Shown here piece after piece: positions 22,096-31,600 of a stretch of 39,171 nt of DNA. The DNA comes from a virus. The number at the start of each line of letters is the position of its first letter. Within the stretch, counting starts at the first letter, position 1. The notes under the pieces are model-generated. The model ran no database searches. It saw only the letters and a program-made list of their open reading frames with translations, and was not told where the DNA came from. The position numbers and the translations under genes were made by a program. The stretch is taken from positions 1 to 39,171 of IMG/VR virus record IMGVR_UViG_3300043436_002351. One strand, given 5' to 3'.

Positions 22096-23420
22096 CCGAA
22101 CTAAACGAAGCCCAACAGCAAGCGTATTATTTACTTCACCATTCCGAGGCTAAAGAAGTTCACATGGTTACGGGCGTTGGAGTAGGAAAGACCTTTATGC
22201 TCGGGATGGCTTCGATTCCATTCCTGTCCGTACCGAATAGCCGAGGGTTAATCTGTGCTCCAACCGTTCCGATGATGAAGACTGCCACCTTGCCCGGTAT
22301 CGAATCGGCTTGGCAACGGGCAGGACTTCAACCGGAACGGGATTATATCGTAAACCGCCAGATGAAGGGCGTTAAACCTTATTCCCGTATCGGTTCGGAG
22401 AATGTTATTACCTTTCGGTGGGGGTCTTATGCTGTATTAACTTCACTCGAAAATTACAACACCGTAAACGGCTCTGAGTGGGATTGGATTGTTGTGGATG
22501 AAACTCGTGATGTGCGGAACTTTGAATTTGCACTCGGTAAACTACGGGCAAGGATGCGTGGTCAAACTTTCAAAGGGTTGAATCTTACCCACAAAATCCT
22601 AACGGCTACAACTCCACCGGACAATGTCAAGTACTATCTCGAACTCAAAGAAGCCAGTCAGGTTGAATCGAATCGAATTGCAATAGTTCAAGCCGAAAGT
22701 TATGTAAACCAACACAACTTACCACCGGGCTATATCGAGCAGTTAGAAGCCACTCTTGACCCTCAGACATTCAAGCGTGAAGTATTGGCTCATTTGATTA
22801 CCGCACAAAGCAGTATCTACGCTTATTCATTTACCCGTTCAGTTCATGTCGGTAAGGTTGAGGAAGACCCGAACCTACCCATTTACATTTCATTCGACTT
22901 TAATGTGTCGCCAATGACCTGTATCTATGCTCAGCACACGCCTGACCGTAAGCGAATCAGGATAATCGGGGAGGAACGGATAATAAATTCTGATGTTACC
23001 GAACTATGCCAAAGAATAAAAACAAAATACCCGAACCAGCACAGGTTGATTTTGACTGGGGACGCATCGGGTCGGAATCGTACAACAATAAGCAAGGGTC
23101 TATCCAACTGGAAAATAATAAAAGGCGAACTGGGTGTATCGGAGGCTCAGATACGACTACTATCCGCTAATCCGCTCAGTGTTGATTATATTGTCCTGCT
23201 TAATTCAATGTTGTCAAAACACGGTAATATCATGATTGATTCAGGATGCAAGTACCTAATTCAAGACATGGAGTTAATGCAACGGGCAGACGATTCGGGC
23301 AAGAAAGCACCGGACGCACTTACCGGACACTTATTCGATTGTGCCGAGTATTATCTCTGGACATTCCATCGGCAGTTTTTGGATAGATTTGCCAAAAAGG
23401 GTAACTTTACATCGATATGA
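22092..23420 (+). CDS. Terminase large subunit
   Basis: A 442-residue packaging motor. ATPase: Walker A TGVGVGKT (27-34), Walker B WIVVDE (132-137) and coupling motif LTATTPP (170-176). Nuclease: SFDFNVSP (Asp269), LTGDASG (Asp324) and PDALTGHLFDCAEY (Asp408 and Asp416). All catalytic residues expected for an active motor-nuclease are present. The start is ATG 22092, overlapping the previous stop; an upstream ATG at 22074 lies in the previous gene. The enzyme cuts concatemers and pumps DNA through the portal. Lineage (cos or pac) cannot be told from motifs alone. Confidence 0.93.
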   Translation: MTELNEAQQQAYYLLHHSEAKEVHMVTGVGVGKTFMLGMASIPFLSVPNSRGLICAPTVPMMKTATLPGIESAWQRAGLQPERDYIVNRQMKGVKPYSRIGSENVITFRWGSYAVLTSLENYNTVNGSEWDWIVVDETRDVRNFEFALGKLRARMRGQTFKGLNLTHKILTATTPPDNVKYYLELKEASQVESNRIAIVQAESYVNQHNLPPGYIEQLEATLDPQTFKREVLAHLITAQSSIYAYSFTRSVHVGKVEEDPNLPIYISFDFNVSPMTCIYAQHTPDRKRIRIIGEERIINSDVTELCQRIKTKYPNQHRLILTGDASGRNRTTISKGLSNWKIIKGELGVSEAQIRLLSANPLSVDYIVLLNSMLSKHGNIMIDSGCKYLIQDMELMQRADDSGKKAPDALTGHLFDCAEYYLWTFHRQFLDRFAKKGNFTSI

Positions 23421-23662
23421 CACACACATACGACCTCAAGATTTACAACGGTAGAATTAAGATTTATGTGGATGGCTTTGTCATGTTTAGTTTCAATCAA
23501 ATCGATTTCTCCGGATATTATGCATTCAAAGATGATTCCGATTTATACGGCATTACAATCTACATGAATAGAGAAAAAGCAGGGGCACAAGAGATGGATA
23601 TTTATTTCAAGACCAAACAAAATTGGCTTAATATTTTAGAATTACTGGACAATAACTTATGA
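23417..23662 (+). CDS. Hypothetical protein
   Basis: An 81-residue protein rich in aromatic residues (YDLKIYNGRIKIYVDGFVMF), predicted beta. Four-base overlaps with both the large terminase and the tail chaperone. Position between terminase and tail genes is unusual; no family recognised. Confidence 0.6.
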   Translation: MTHTYDLKIYNGRIKIYVDGFVMFSFNQIDFSGYYAFKDDSDLYGITIYMNREKAGAQEMDIYFKTKQNWLNILELLDNNL

Positions 23663-24201
23663 GCAACCTAAAAAACATTTACACCGACGCAAACGGCATC
23701 GAGTGGCGTTCATTTGAAACATGGGGAGATATTCCAGCCAATCGTGTTATACCTGCTGACCTTGCCGTTCGTAGGGCTTCGATGGGATTGAATCCAGAGC
23801 GATTGGTTCAGGCGTTTGAAGAAATTAAACAAGACTTAAACGCAGGTAAAATAGTCGATGGATTTGCCAAATTTGACCAACTTCAAAAGCGAATCAACGA
23901 CATTCCAGACGAATCATTACTGCAAGATTTAGCCTGTGTTTTTGTCATTCATCCCGACGAAGAACCGCTCGACTTCGACCCGAAAATGCAACGAACGAAA
24001 ATCGAATTGTGGAAGCAGGATGAAGAAGCAAGGTTTTTTTTTATTCAGTTGGCAGTGCGTTATACAATGGACTTATCGGACATCTCCGACGCTTATATCC
24101 GTATGCATATCCTTCAAAGGAGTTTGATGGAGTCGAGCGACCCAAGCAAGAGTATCTTTCCCTTAGCCGAAACTGGGCTGATGAGTTCTCAACCTGCGTA
24201 A
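23659..24201 (+). CDS. Putative tail assembly chaperone, zero-frame product
   Basis: A 180-residue acidic, helical protein. It lies two small genes before the tape measure, the expected place for the chaperone (lambda gpG type) that coats the tape measure during tail assembly. Codons 126-128 are three Phe codons within a run of nine T (24034-24042), a T TTT TTT slippery site. A -1 shift there enters a frame open for 102 codons. N-terminal features include YTDANGIEWRSFETWG and a helical FEEIKQDLNAGKIVDGFAKF. Downstream of the T-run the zero frame continues 52 codons. Confidence 0.6.
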   Translation: MSNLKNIYTDANGIEWRSFETWGDIPANRVIPADLAVRRASMGLNPERLVQAFEEIKQDLNAGKIVDGFAKFDQLQKRINDIPDESLLQDLACVFVIHPDEEPLDFDPKMQRTKIELWKQDEEARFFFIQLAVRYTMDLSDISDAYIRMHILQRSLMESSDPSKSIFPLAETGLMSSQPA

Positions 24202-24350
24202 CTGAGGTGAACTTATTACATCGCATGGCTTGCAACGGGTCAATAACTGAAATTAAAATGCTTGAACGGATGCCAATTGAAGAGTACGCCTCTACAATAA
24301 ACGCATGGAAATACGAATTACATTTAAAACAAAAAAGCGTTAAGGTATGA
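24042..24350 (+). CDS. -1 frameshift extension of tail chaperone (gpGT-like)
   Basis: This frame is one base back from the chaperone frame and stays open from the slippery T-run to a TGA at 24348-24350. A shift would give a protein of about 230 residues. The extension has coherent protein features, notably EFSTCVTEVNLLHRMACNGS and MLERMPIEEYASTINAWKYE, a helical pattern usual for the second chaperone part. Without the shift, 150 bases from 24202 would be non-coding in an otherwise gap-free operon. Independent initiation at an internal ATG (24223) is the alternative. Confidence 0.6.
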   Translation, partial: YSVGSALYNGLIGHLRRLYPYAYPSKEFDGVERPKQEYLSLSRNWADEFSTCVTEVNLLHRMACNGSITEIKMLERMPIEEYASTINAWKYELHLKQKSVKV

Positions 24351-24424
24351 TGGTACTAATATTTTTAATTGGAGTAATTTGCGGAATAGCACTAACAGCA
24401 TTTACTTATGGCGAGCATAAATAG
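24347..24424 (+). CDS. Tiny membrane peptide
   Basis: A 25-residue frame, nearly all one hydrophobic segment (VLIFLIGVICGIALTAFTY) with a short polar end. Its ATG overlaps the stop of the frameshift frame (ATGA), and the next frame overlaps it. Short length keeps confidence low; function unknown. Confidence 0.35.
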   Translation: MMVLIFLIGVICGIALTAFTYGEHK

Positions 24425-24533
24425 GCAATATCGAAGAGGTTTGATTCGTGCCGTTATTGACGATACAGGCAAGGTAATCGGTCATGTAAAAAAGACGAAT
24501 CGGGGCAAGTGGGTTGATGTGAAATTGCCATAA
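24408..24533 (+). CDS. Small basic protein before the tape measure
   Basis: A 41-residue frame with RQYRRGLIRAVIDDTGKVIG and then HVKKTNRGKW, a typical compact beta protein. It overlaps the preceding peptide by 17 bases and ends just before the tape-measure promoter. Function unknown. Confidence 0.45.
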   Translation: MASINRQYRRGLIRAVIDDTGKVIGHVKKTNRGKWVDVKLP

Positions 24534-24539
24534 TTTTCT

Positions 24540-24606
24540 TACCTTTGTCTTGTCCTCCCCGGACTTAGGCTTTCCAAGCCATATTGGGTTAATTTATTAA
24601 AAACCG
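24540..24606 (+). promoter_or_regulatory. Promoter and short leader of the tape-measure gene
   Basis: TACCTTTG (24540-24547) matches the -7 box; TTG at 24514-24516 is a possible -33 element. The leader contains GTCC/GGAC and GGCTT (24568-24572) with AAGCC (24576-24580) around a three-base loop, then an A/T-rich stretch to the ATG. Confidence 0.6.
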
Positions 24607-26931
24607 ATGGCTCAAAATATAGTATTCCGAGTAGTTGCCGATACCCAGCCAGCAGTGGATGGGATGAATAAATTGGACAACGCAACCAAAAAAGCAAGTA
24701 AGGATGTATCTGGTCTTGATGATGCACTTGGTAAAATCGGTGGCATGGTTGCTGGTGCTTTTGCAGTTGAAAGATTAATTGCATTCGGAAAGGAAGTGTT
24801 GAATGTTACGAAGCAATTTGAATCTATTCAGATACGACTTAATTCAATTGCAGGCGGTGCAATTGAGGGTCAAAAAGCCATGGATGACCTGCGAATATTG
24901 GCGAATAAATTAGGACTTGAATTTAAAGGGTTAGCAAACGAATATGTGAATTTCGTAGGTGCTGCGAAAGCATCTGGAATGGAGGTAAGTAAAGCGGATA
25001 AGATATTCAAGTCAATGTCTGTTGCAATTGCTGGTTCAGGTGCGAGTGCGGAAAGTGCTGGTCGTGCCATGACTGCATTGACTCAAATGATTGGGAAAGG
25101 AAAAATCTCAGCCGAGGAATTGCGTGGGCAATTAGGAGAGGCACTTCCTTCGGCTATGGGAATCATGGCTAAATCATTAGGAGTTACCACACAACAACTC
25201 GATAAGATGATGGCGAATGGAGAATTACTGGCATCGGAAGTTCTCCCCAAGTTCGCAACCGAAATGGAGAAGGCGTTTGGAGGCGATGCGGAAAAGTTAT
25301 CAGAGGGGCTTCAAGGTAGTTTGAATCGACTTGCAAACGCATGGGATTCACTTATGCTGAATATAGGTAATTCTGCCCCGTTTGATATTGCTATTAACGC
25401 CTTTACTGGATTAATTAACGCAGTCGATAGAGGAGTTCAGGTATTAACGAAAGGAACTACTGAGGCTTATTTAAGTGGCAAAAAAACCGAGCAAACTTTA
25501 CACGCTCAGGCGGTCATAAAAAACATAAATCAAAAACTTGACGAAAAGCAATTAACAATTGACCAGAAAAAAGAGGCTTTAAATAAATTACTCGAAACTG
25601 GTCAGAAAAAAGAAAACGAGTTATTATTAGAGAGGGGCAAAGTAAGAGCAGATATAGAAAGAGGCGGTGCAGGTTATGATGCCAAACGCAGGCTATTTGA
25701 TTTATTTGAATTAGTTCAAAAGCAACAAGTCTATAACGAAGCGGTCAAGTCGGAAATAAAAGTATTGCAGGATGAGGGTGCGGAAAAAGCAAAAACAACA
25801 ACCTTGACCGATGCTCAAATTAAATCACTCGAAAAGGAACGCAAAGAGCGTGAGAAGTTGCAAGCGTTACGAGCCAAAGAAGAAGGCATTCAACCCGGTG
25901 CTGAGCAGAATGTTCCCGAGTTAAATAAACAAGCATATCTTGAAATATTCTTTAAATGGCAGGACAATGCGTACGAACGAAATTTAAAGAAAAGACTATC
26001 CGATATTGATGAATTAGAGGAAGCGTCAAACTATTATCATTCCGAGCAAATGAAGTTGTTCAATGGAGAGTTAGGGGCATTGGATATGAAGCATCGGTTG
26101 GGCAAAATCAAAGAAGACGAATATTTAAAAGAACTACTTAAACTACGCAAAAAATACGGTGTTGATGTTGCAGATGCTGAGGAAAAGATAACAATAGCCG
26201 ATTTTGATAAAAAGCAAACACGCAAAGCCTATGCATATCAAATGGCAGGAGAAACAGCATCAGCCGTAACTAATACGATATTGGCATACAAGCAAAAGGA
26301 GATTGATGGCGAGAAGGAAATGGTAGAGAATCAACGCCAACAAGGGTTGATTAGTCAAGAGCAATACGACCAACAAATTAGAGCAATTAAACGGAAAGAA
26401 GCCATTGCGGATAGGATTGCAGCGATTGCCCAGATTGCAATCAATACAGCCATTGCAATCACTAACCCAACCAACGCAGCATCAGCGTTAGCACTCACAC
26501 CGTTATACCTTGCAAATGCTGCGATTCAAACAGGTATCGTACTTGCTCAGCCTTTACCATACAACAAAGGAACGAAGCGAGTACCAATGATGCGAGGTGC
26601 AGTTAGGGGTAGAGATTCCGTTCACGCTATACTAACACCAGACGAGCGTGTTGTTCCTGCTGACATCAACACACAGCCCGGTTATTCTGCACTACTCGAT
26701 TTGGCTCAGGATAAAAAGATAAGCGACAAAGAGGCTGGCTTCTTAGCCGAACTTGCCACATCAGGAATGAGGCGAACAAACACTTCGCAAACAATCGACC
26801 CTGATACGATTGGTCGGGCAATTGCAAAATACATTCCGCATACCAATGTGGCTATTAACGAGCGAGGCATTGCGGTTATAACAGAACGAAGCCAGACCGA
26901 GATACGCAGACTAAGAAGGAGGATATCTTAA
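24607..26931 (+). CDS. Tail tape measure protein
   Basis: A 774-residue protein. Residues 1-30 (FRVVADTQPAVDGMNKLDNA) and the segment around 110-210 (GKISAEELRGQLGEALPSAM, LGVTTQQLDKMMANGEL, LPKFATEMEKAF) are the conserved tape-measure module that includes the TMP_3 type. Residues 290-620 are long charged helices with coiled-coil character. Residues 640-690 contain a hydrophobic Ala-rich segment (IAAIAQIAINTAIAITNPTN) that may insert into a membrane during DNA entry. The C-terminus is basic. By the usual rule of about 0.15 nm per residue the tail would be roughly 115 nm. The stop shares a base with the next start (TAATG). Confidence 0.9.
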   Translation: MAQNIVFRVVADTQPAVDGMNKLDNATKKASKDVSGLDDALGKIGGMVAGAFAVERLIAFGKEVLNVTKQFESIQIRLNSIAGGAIEGQKAMDDLRILANKLGLEFKGLANEYVNFVGAAKASGMEVSKADKIFKSMSVAIAGSGASAESAGRAMTALTQMIGKGKISAEELRGQLGEALPSAMGIMAKSLGVTTQQLDKMMANGELLASEVLPKFATEMEKAFGGDAEKLSEGLQGSLNRLANAWDSLMLNIGNSAPFDIAINAFTGLINAVDRGVQVLTKGTTEAYLSGKKTEQTLHAQAVIKNINQKLDEKQLTIDQKKEALNKLLETGQKKENELLLERGKVRADIERGGAGYDAKRRLFDLFELVQKQQVYNEAVKSEIKVLQDEGAEKAKTTTLTDAQIKSLEKERKEREKLQALRAKEEGIQPGAEQNVPELNKQAYLEIFFKWQDNAYERNLKKRLSDIDELEEASNYYHSEQMKLFNGELGALDMKHRLGKIKEDEYLKELLKLRKKYGVDVADAEEKITIADFDKKQTRKAYAYQMAGETASAVTNTILAYKQKEIDGEKEMVENQRQQGLISQEQYDQQIRAIKRKEAIADRIAAIAQIAINTAIAITNPTNAASALALTPLYLANAAIQTGIVLAQPLPYNKGTKRVPMMRGAVRGRDSVHAILTPDERVVPADINTQPGYSALLDLAQDKKISDKEAGFLAELATSGMRRTNTSQTIDPDTIGRAIAKYIPHTNVAINERGIAVITERSQTEIRRLRRRIS

Positions 26932-28658
26932 TGCTACACATAAAGATTAACGGCACACCGATACAGGGCAGGATAGAAGGGTTAGAAGATTTCACTCTGA
27001 ATTATTCGAGAGATTCGGAAACAGGCAGAACGCAAAAGTCATACACGAATCAGTTGAAGTTTTACGATGATGGCTTTGCAATAATCTATCCTCTTATGGT
27101 TGCTAACCCAAACGGATTGAATCAATCTGCAACGGTTGAGGTCTGGGATGACTGCTGTAATGCTCCTGTGTATCGCGACCTTATCATTCGTGGTGATATG
27201 GTTGATTTTTGTGCAAATGATTGCTTCGTAACTTGCCGATTAACACGACAAGACCCAGATGATTTAATTTATCAGTGTTTAAACAAATACGAGATAAGTT
27301 CAAACAAAAACGGATATTTCAACCAACCTCCAAGCGGACAACCTAAGTTTCCGTTGGTAGTATATTGCAATGAGTTGCGTCCGAATTGGCTGATGGCATA
27401 TCTTATTGTTTTAGGTATATTTTTGGGGTTTGTTTACAAAAGTATTTTTATTACACTATTTGGATTAATTGTAAGCATTTCACTTATATTAATCGGAATA
27501 TGTGCATCGTTGAAAGCCATTGAAAAATTTATAAATTGGTTTGTTCCGGGCAATCCATTTGATTGCACACCGCCAGTGTGTGACCAAATACTACAAGACC
27601 CAACATTTTTACTTAATGAGTTAAAAGAGATTTACGACCTACTAATTCAGAACTTCATCGGATGCGGACGAAAGCACCCTACTCCATTGTATCGGCAGTA
27701 TATCGAAAATGCTTGTCAAATATGTGGAATAAATCAGTTTAATTCATCCATATTAAACGACCCCAATAGCGAGTATTATAATGCTTTATACTTCAATGCC
27801 CCAGCCGATGCAGGGGATAGACAATCAGTAGGATATATTAGCGAAAATAGACCAACAGCAATAATTTCAAGTTGGCTTGATACCATTGCCAAAGACTTCA
27901 ATGCTCGCTGGTGGATTAGCCAAAATCAATTATATTTTGAACGAAAAGATTTCTTCCTTAGTCAACCTGTAATTTACGATGCTGTTGTAAATGCATCAAC
28001 AGGCGATATATTAGAGGGTGTTTGCTTTACTTATAATGAGGGTAAATTATTTTCCTCTATCAAAGTCGAAGCGTTAATGGATGCCCTTGACGATGTGGGT
28101 AATGAAGACAGGAATAGATATACCGTTTATTTCGATTACGGTTCAAACCCTAATTGGGAAGGTGCAAATAAGAAGGCATTATCTTATTCTCCTGCTCGAT
28201 TTAGGGATGATGGAGTTGAGTTTGATGTGTTGTCATTTTTTGGCAATTCAAAATTTGTAAACTTCTTATTTGGAGGGCAATTAACAGGAACTGACCAATA
28301 TCTCTTAATGTCAAAAGGCACAGCGTCTAACCCAAAGATGCTTATTTGGGATGGGCAAAGTTATACTGATGCAATAATTCGAAAATACAACGGTGTCCAG
28401 AATATGCCTGCAATGGTTAATTCGGGTCAGTCGGATTTATACGATAAGTTCCACCGTATCGATGACCCCAATCAAAACCCATTCCGATTCTGGAATGCCG
28501 AATTTACCGTTCGGGCAAATTGTCAATTAGTGCAACAACTTGATGTCAATCGCACCGTTCGATTAAGCACTCCATACGGTGCTGTTGTTAATGCCCGAAT
28601 AAATCAAATCAATGCTAATTTAGGTGAGCGAACAATTCAATTTACTTGTGAATTTTAA
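26931..28658 (+). CDS. Tail tip/distal tail protein with embedded membrane segments
   Basis: A 575-residue protein right after the tape measure, where distal tail and hub proteins are encoded. Residues 1-140 and 280-575 are beta-rich, with several Cys (DDCCNAPV, CANDCFVTC). The unusual part is residues 152-196: two strongly hydrophobic stretches (WLMAYLIVLGIFLGFVY and ITLFGLIVSISLILIGI) separated by a Lys. A soluble virion subunit would not normally carry these. They may be buried until the tail contacts the host membrane. Family not recognised; hub or distal tail is assigned from position. Confidence 0.65.
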   Translation: MLHIKINGTPIQGRIEGLEDFTLNYSRDSETGRTQKSYTNQLKFYDDGFAIIYPLMVANPNGLNQSATVEVWDDCCNAPVYRDLIIRGDMVDFCANDCFVTCRLTRQDPDDLIYQCLNKYEISSNKNGYFNQPPSGQPKFPLVVYCNELRPNWLMAYLIVLGIFLGFVYKSIFITLFGLIVSISLILIGICASLKAIEKFINWFVPGNPFDCTPPVCDQILQDPTFLLNELKEIYDLLIQNFIGCGRKHPTPLYRQYIENACQICGINQFNSSILNDPNSEYYNALYFNAPADAGDRQSVGYISENRPTAIISSWLDTIAKDFNARWWISQNQLYFERKDFFLSQPVIYDAVVNASTGDILEGVCFTYNEGKLFSSIKVEALMDALDDVGNEDRNRYTVYFDYGSNPNWEGANKKALSYSPARFRDDGVEFDVLSFFGNSKFVNFLFGGQLTGTDQYLLMSKGTASNPKMLIWDGQSYTDAIIRKYNGVQNMPAMVNSGQSDLYDKFHRIDDPNQNPFRFWNAEFTVRANCQLVQQLDVNRTVRLSTPYGAVVNARINQINANLGERTIQFTCEF

Positions 28659-28660
28659 AC

Positions 28661-31600
28661 ATGGCAAATAATCAAATTATATCGGTCGGATTTGACCGCA
28701 ATTGGAATGTAGATTTCGGCAATTTATGCGATGGCGATACGGTAACATTAAGAGTATGTCATAACGACAATACCGGAACGCACACAGGAACAGTTAATAT
28801 TTGCGGATGCGATGCATTTACGGTATTGCCTCCAACATTTACACTCGGTCCATGTGCTTGTACCGATTTAACATTTACGCTAAATGGTAACGGTTATCCC
28901 GGTTCTGGTAGTTGTTATATTGAGATTAAATTTAACAACAAGGTTAGTTCAATCAATCTTAATTGGAACGAGGTTTATTGCGATATTAAAGAAGTCGATT
29001 GGACTTTTGGCGATTTAAATAGTTCAATTATAATCGAAAGTAGAACATTCAAAGCCGATTGCGATATAACTGATAATTATGTATTTGCTCAGGCTGTTTA
29101 CTTGCAACGCCGGCTATTATTCAATCAGCCATTAGTTGCAGGTGATGAGTTGTTTTTATCGCAGTGGTTATTCGCTCAAATACCCGAATGGACTTATCAG
29201 AATTATCCCGTTGCAGGTTGGAGAAGTCGGTTATGTTTGCAACCAGCAGGAGAGGGTGAAGACCCAAGCGTTGATGGTGTTTATCAAATGGAATGGTACG
29301 GACAACAACCATCGGAAGAGAATAGCCAAGACACGCCTTATGTATTTGCAACGGTATCGAATAACGGCAGTAATGTAACTTACAACATTGAGTTTAACCT
29401 ACCCGAGGACGCTTTAAACCCACCGAGCAACTTTGAATTATCAAATCATAGAACACTACTTGCCAACTCGATTAGGAACGGAATTGAATTAAACAATCAA
29501 AGCGAAAATTCAATTTATCGGAATCTAAAATACATGAGTTGGGCGTTTGTTATTTATCGCTCAGTTGGTTCAGTTTATCAAGACGATATCTTTTCAATTC
29601 GTGGTAAATTTCCATTTGAAAAGGAAAGCCCGAGTCCGAGTGCCGTTCAGTTGTTTGTGTTGAATGTGGCACTTGCAACGCCACTTAATCAACCTACTAC
29701 CTACCTATCAACAACGAGACAAACAAAGGTTCGTGTAGACTTTCAATTCAGCGACAATAACACAACAGGAACGCCACCGACTGATATGTGGGTGTATTTG
29801 ATTCGTAACGATTCGCAGAATAATCAATTGGATTATTATGAGAATTACGAATACGACCAATCCGATTTGACCAACTCTTTAGCAGGCGTTTATATCACAC
29901 CTGTAACCATTCCGACCAACATCACATCGAATGAGTTCTTTACCGAATTTGATGTATCTCAACTCAGAACAGATTTAGGTGGCGTTGAAAACATATCGAA
30001 TAATTACCGATTCATTTTCGTTGTTACCAGTGCCTTGGATAGACAGAGCAGGTCTTGGATAACAGAGCCTATTCAGTTAATCAATTACGATGACCAAGAC
30101 TTGACATTGACTGGTATCGAAGCAAAGTTCAGAACGGTAGAGCAAGAGTATGCAGGTACGATTGGAACATTGACAGGTACTTGTGTCAATATGAATCTTG
30201 AAACGGCATTACAGGCTAATTTGCCATTGTCGGATTCAGAAGTTCAAGCCAAGACAGGTAATTTAATTATGACTGCATTCGAAGCGTACAAAGGTGCGAG
30301 GCTATCAATTTATGAAGAATCGCCCTTGACAGGCTCGCAGTTGCTTAATACGCAATACTTCCAAGCAAGTGGTCAGTTAATTTGCGATAAAGTAACAGAC
30401 AACGGCTTAGAGCCAATTATAAACAGAACGCAAGGAAGTTCAATTGATTTAACTTTTCCGTTTACTATTCCCGATAATGTTTATCGCAAAATAGGCAGGG
30501 AGGGTTTATTTCAATCGGATATATCCGAACCGACTGCTTGGAGTACATTAAGTTTGGCTTCGTTGTCGTGCGTTCAAAATAGAACAAGCGAGCAGTGCGA
30601 TGTGTTGTTTGCCTTGCCTGATGTAACAGGATTTACACAGCCCGAGTACATGACTTATGTACCCGATACAAACGAGTTATGGGTGGCAAATAATGGAGGT
30701 GATGAGATTGCAATAGTAGATGTTACCAATATGACTGCAACGGTATTTGTTCCACTAACTGCTGGAGATGCACCGACTGGAATTGTTTATGTTCCGGGCG
30801 TTGGCGTTTTTGTTGCTTGTACTGGTTCAAGTTCTGTTCGTTTGGTAAATATATTTACTCGCACCGTTACTTCATCCACTGCCAGCCCTGTTGGATGTCA
30901 GCAGATAATATTTGAACCGAGCATAAACAGGCTATTTGTTATCGGTTCACTTGCAGGCGATTTGTGGGAATTGAATGCAAGTACAGGAGCATTGATAACG
31001 ACCATAGCAACAGGATTATCAAGCCCTGAATCCGTAACTTACGAACCAAGTATAAATACTCTTTATGTAGCAGGTCAGGGTTCAAATGACTTTTGTATTA
31101 TTCCACGCTCAACCAACATTCCATCTGCCCCGATTGCAACGGTATCAAGCCCAAAAAGTATTTTATCAAACGGTTCAAACATTTGGATAGCAGGAATAAA
31201 TGATATTGAGGTAGTTGATTTTGCAGGCGTAAGTTTATCCGTAATTAATCAACCCGGATTGATTGGTAACGGCATGGTTTATAACGCTGGTATAATGTAT
31301 GTAGTCGACACAAACGATTTACTTGTACTTACATTCGATTCCGTATTATTTACACCTATCAGTACATTTGCAATTGATGCAGGTGCAAAGCGGATAACAT
31401 TTGGAGGCAATCATTTATGGGTAAGTCAGCAAACACCTGCAACCGTTCGACCCTTCCTACTCGACTGCAACGATTCTCTTCCACCGTTTACGATGGTAAA
31501 CAGAAATATTAAATTGAATTGGGATTTAGAATTTCAATTTTTCGACAACACCGAAATTTATACTATCAGTCAAGAATTGAACAGACCAAGCCCAAGTAGG

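Noticed and set aside
23936-24127. +1 frame after the T-run as the frameshift product
   Set aside because: It stops at 24127 and gives no link to the downstream frame, unlike the -1 frame.
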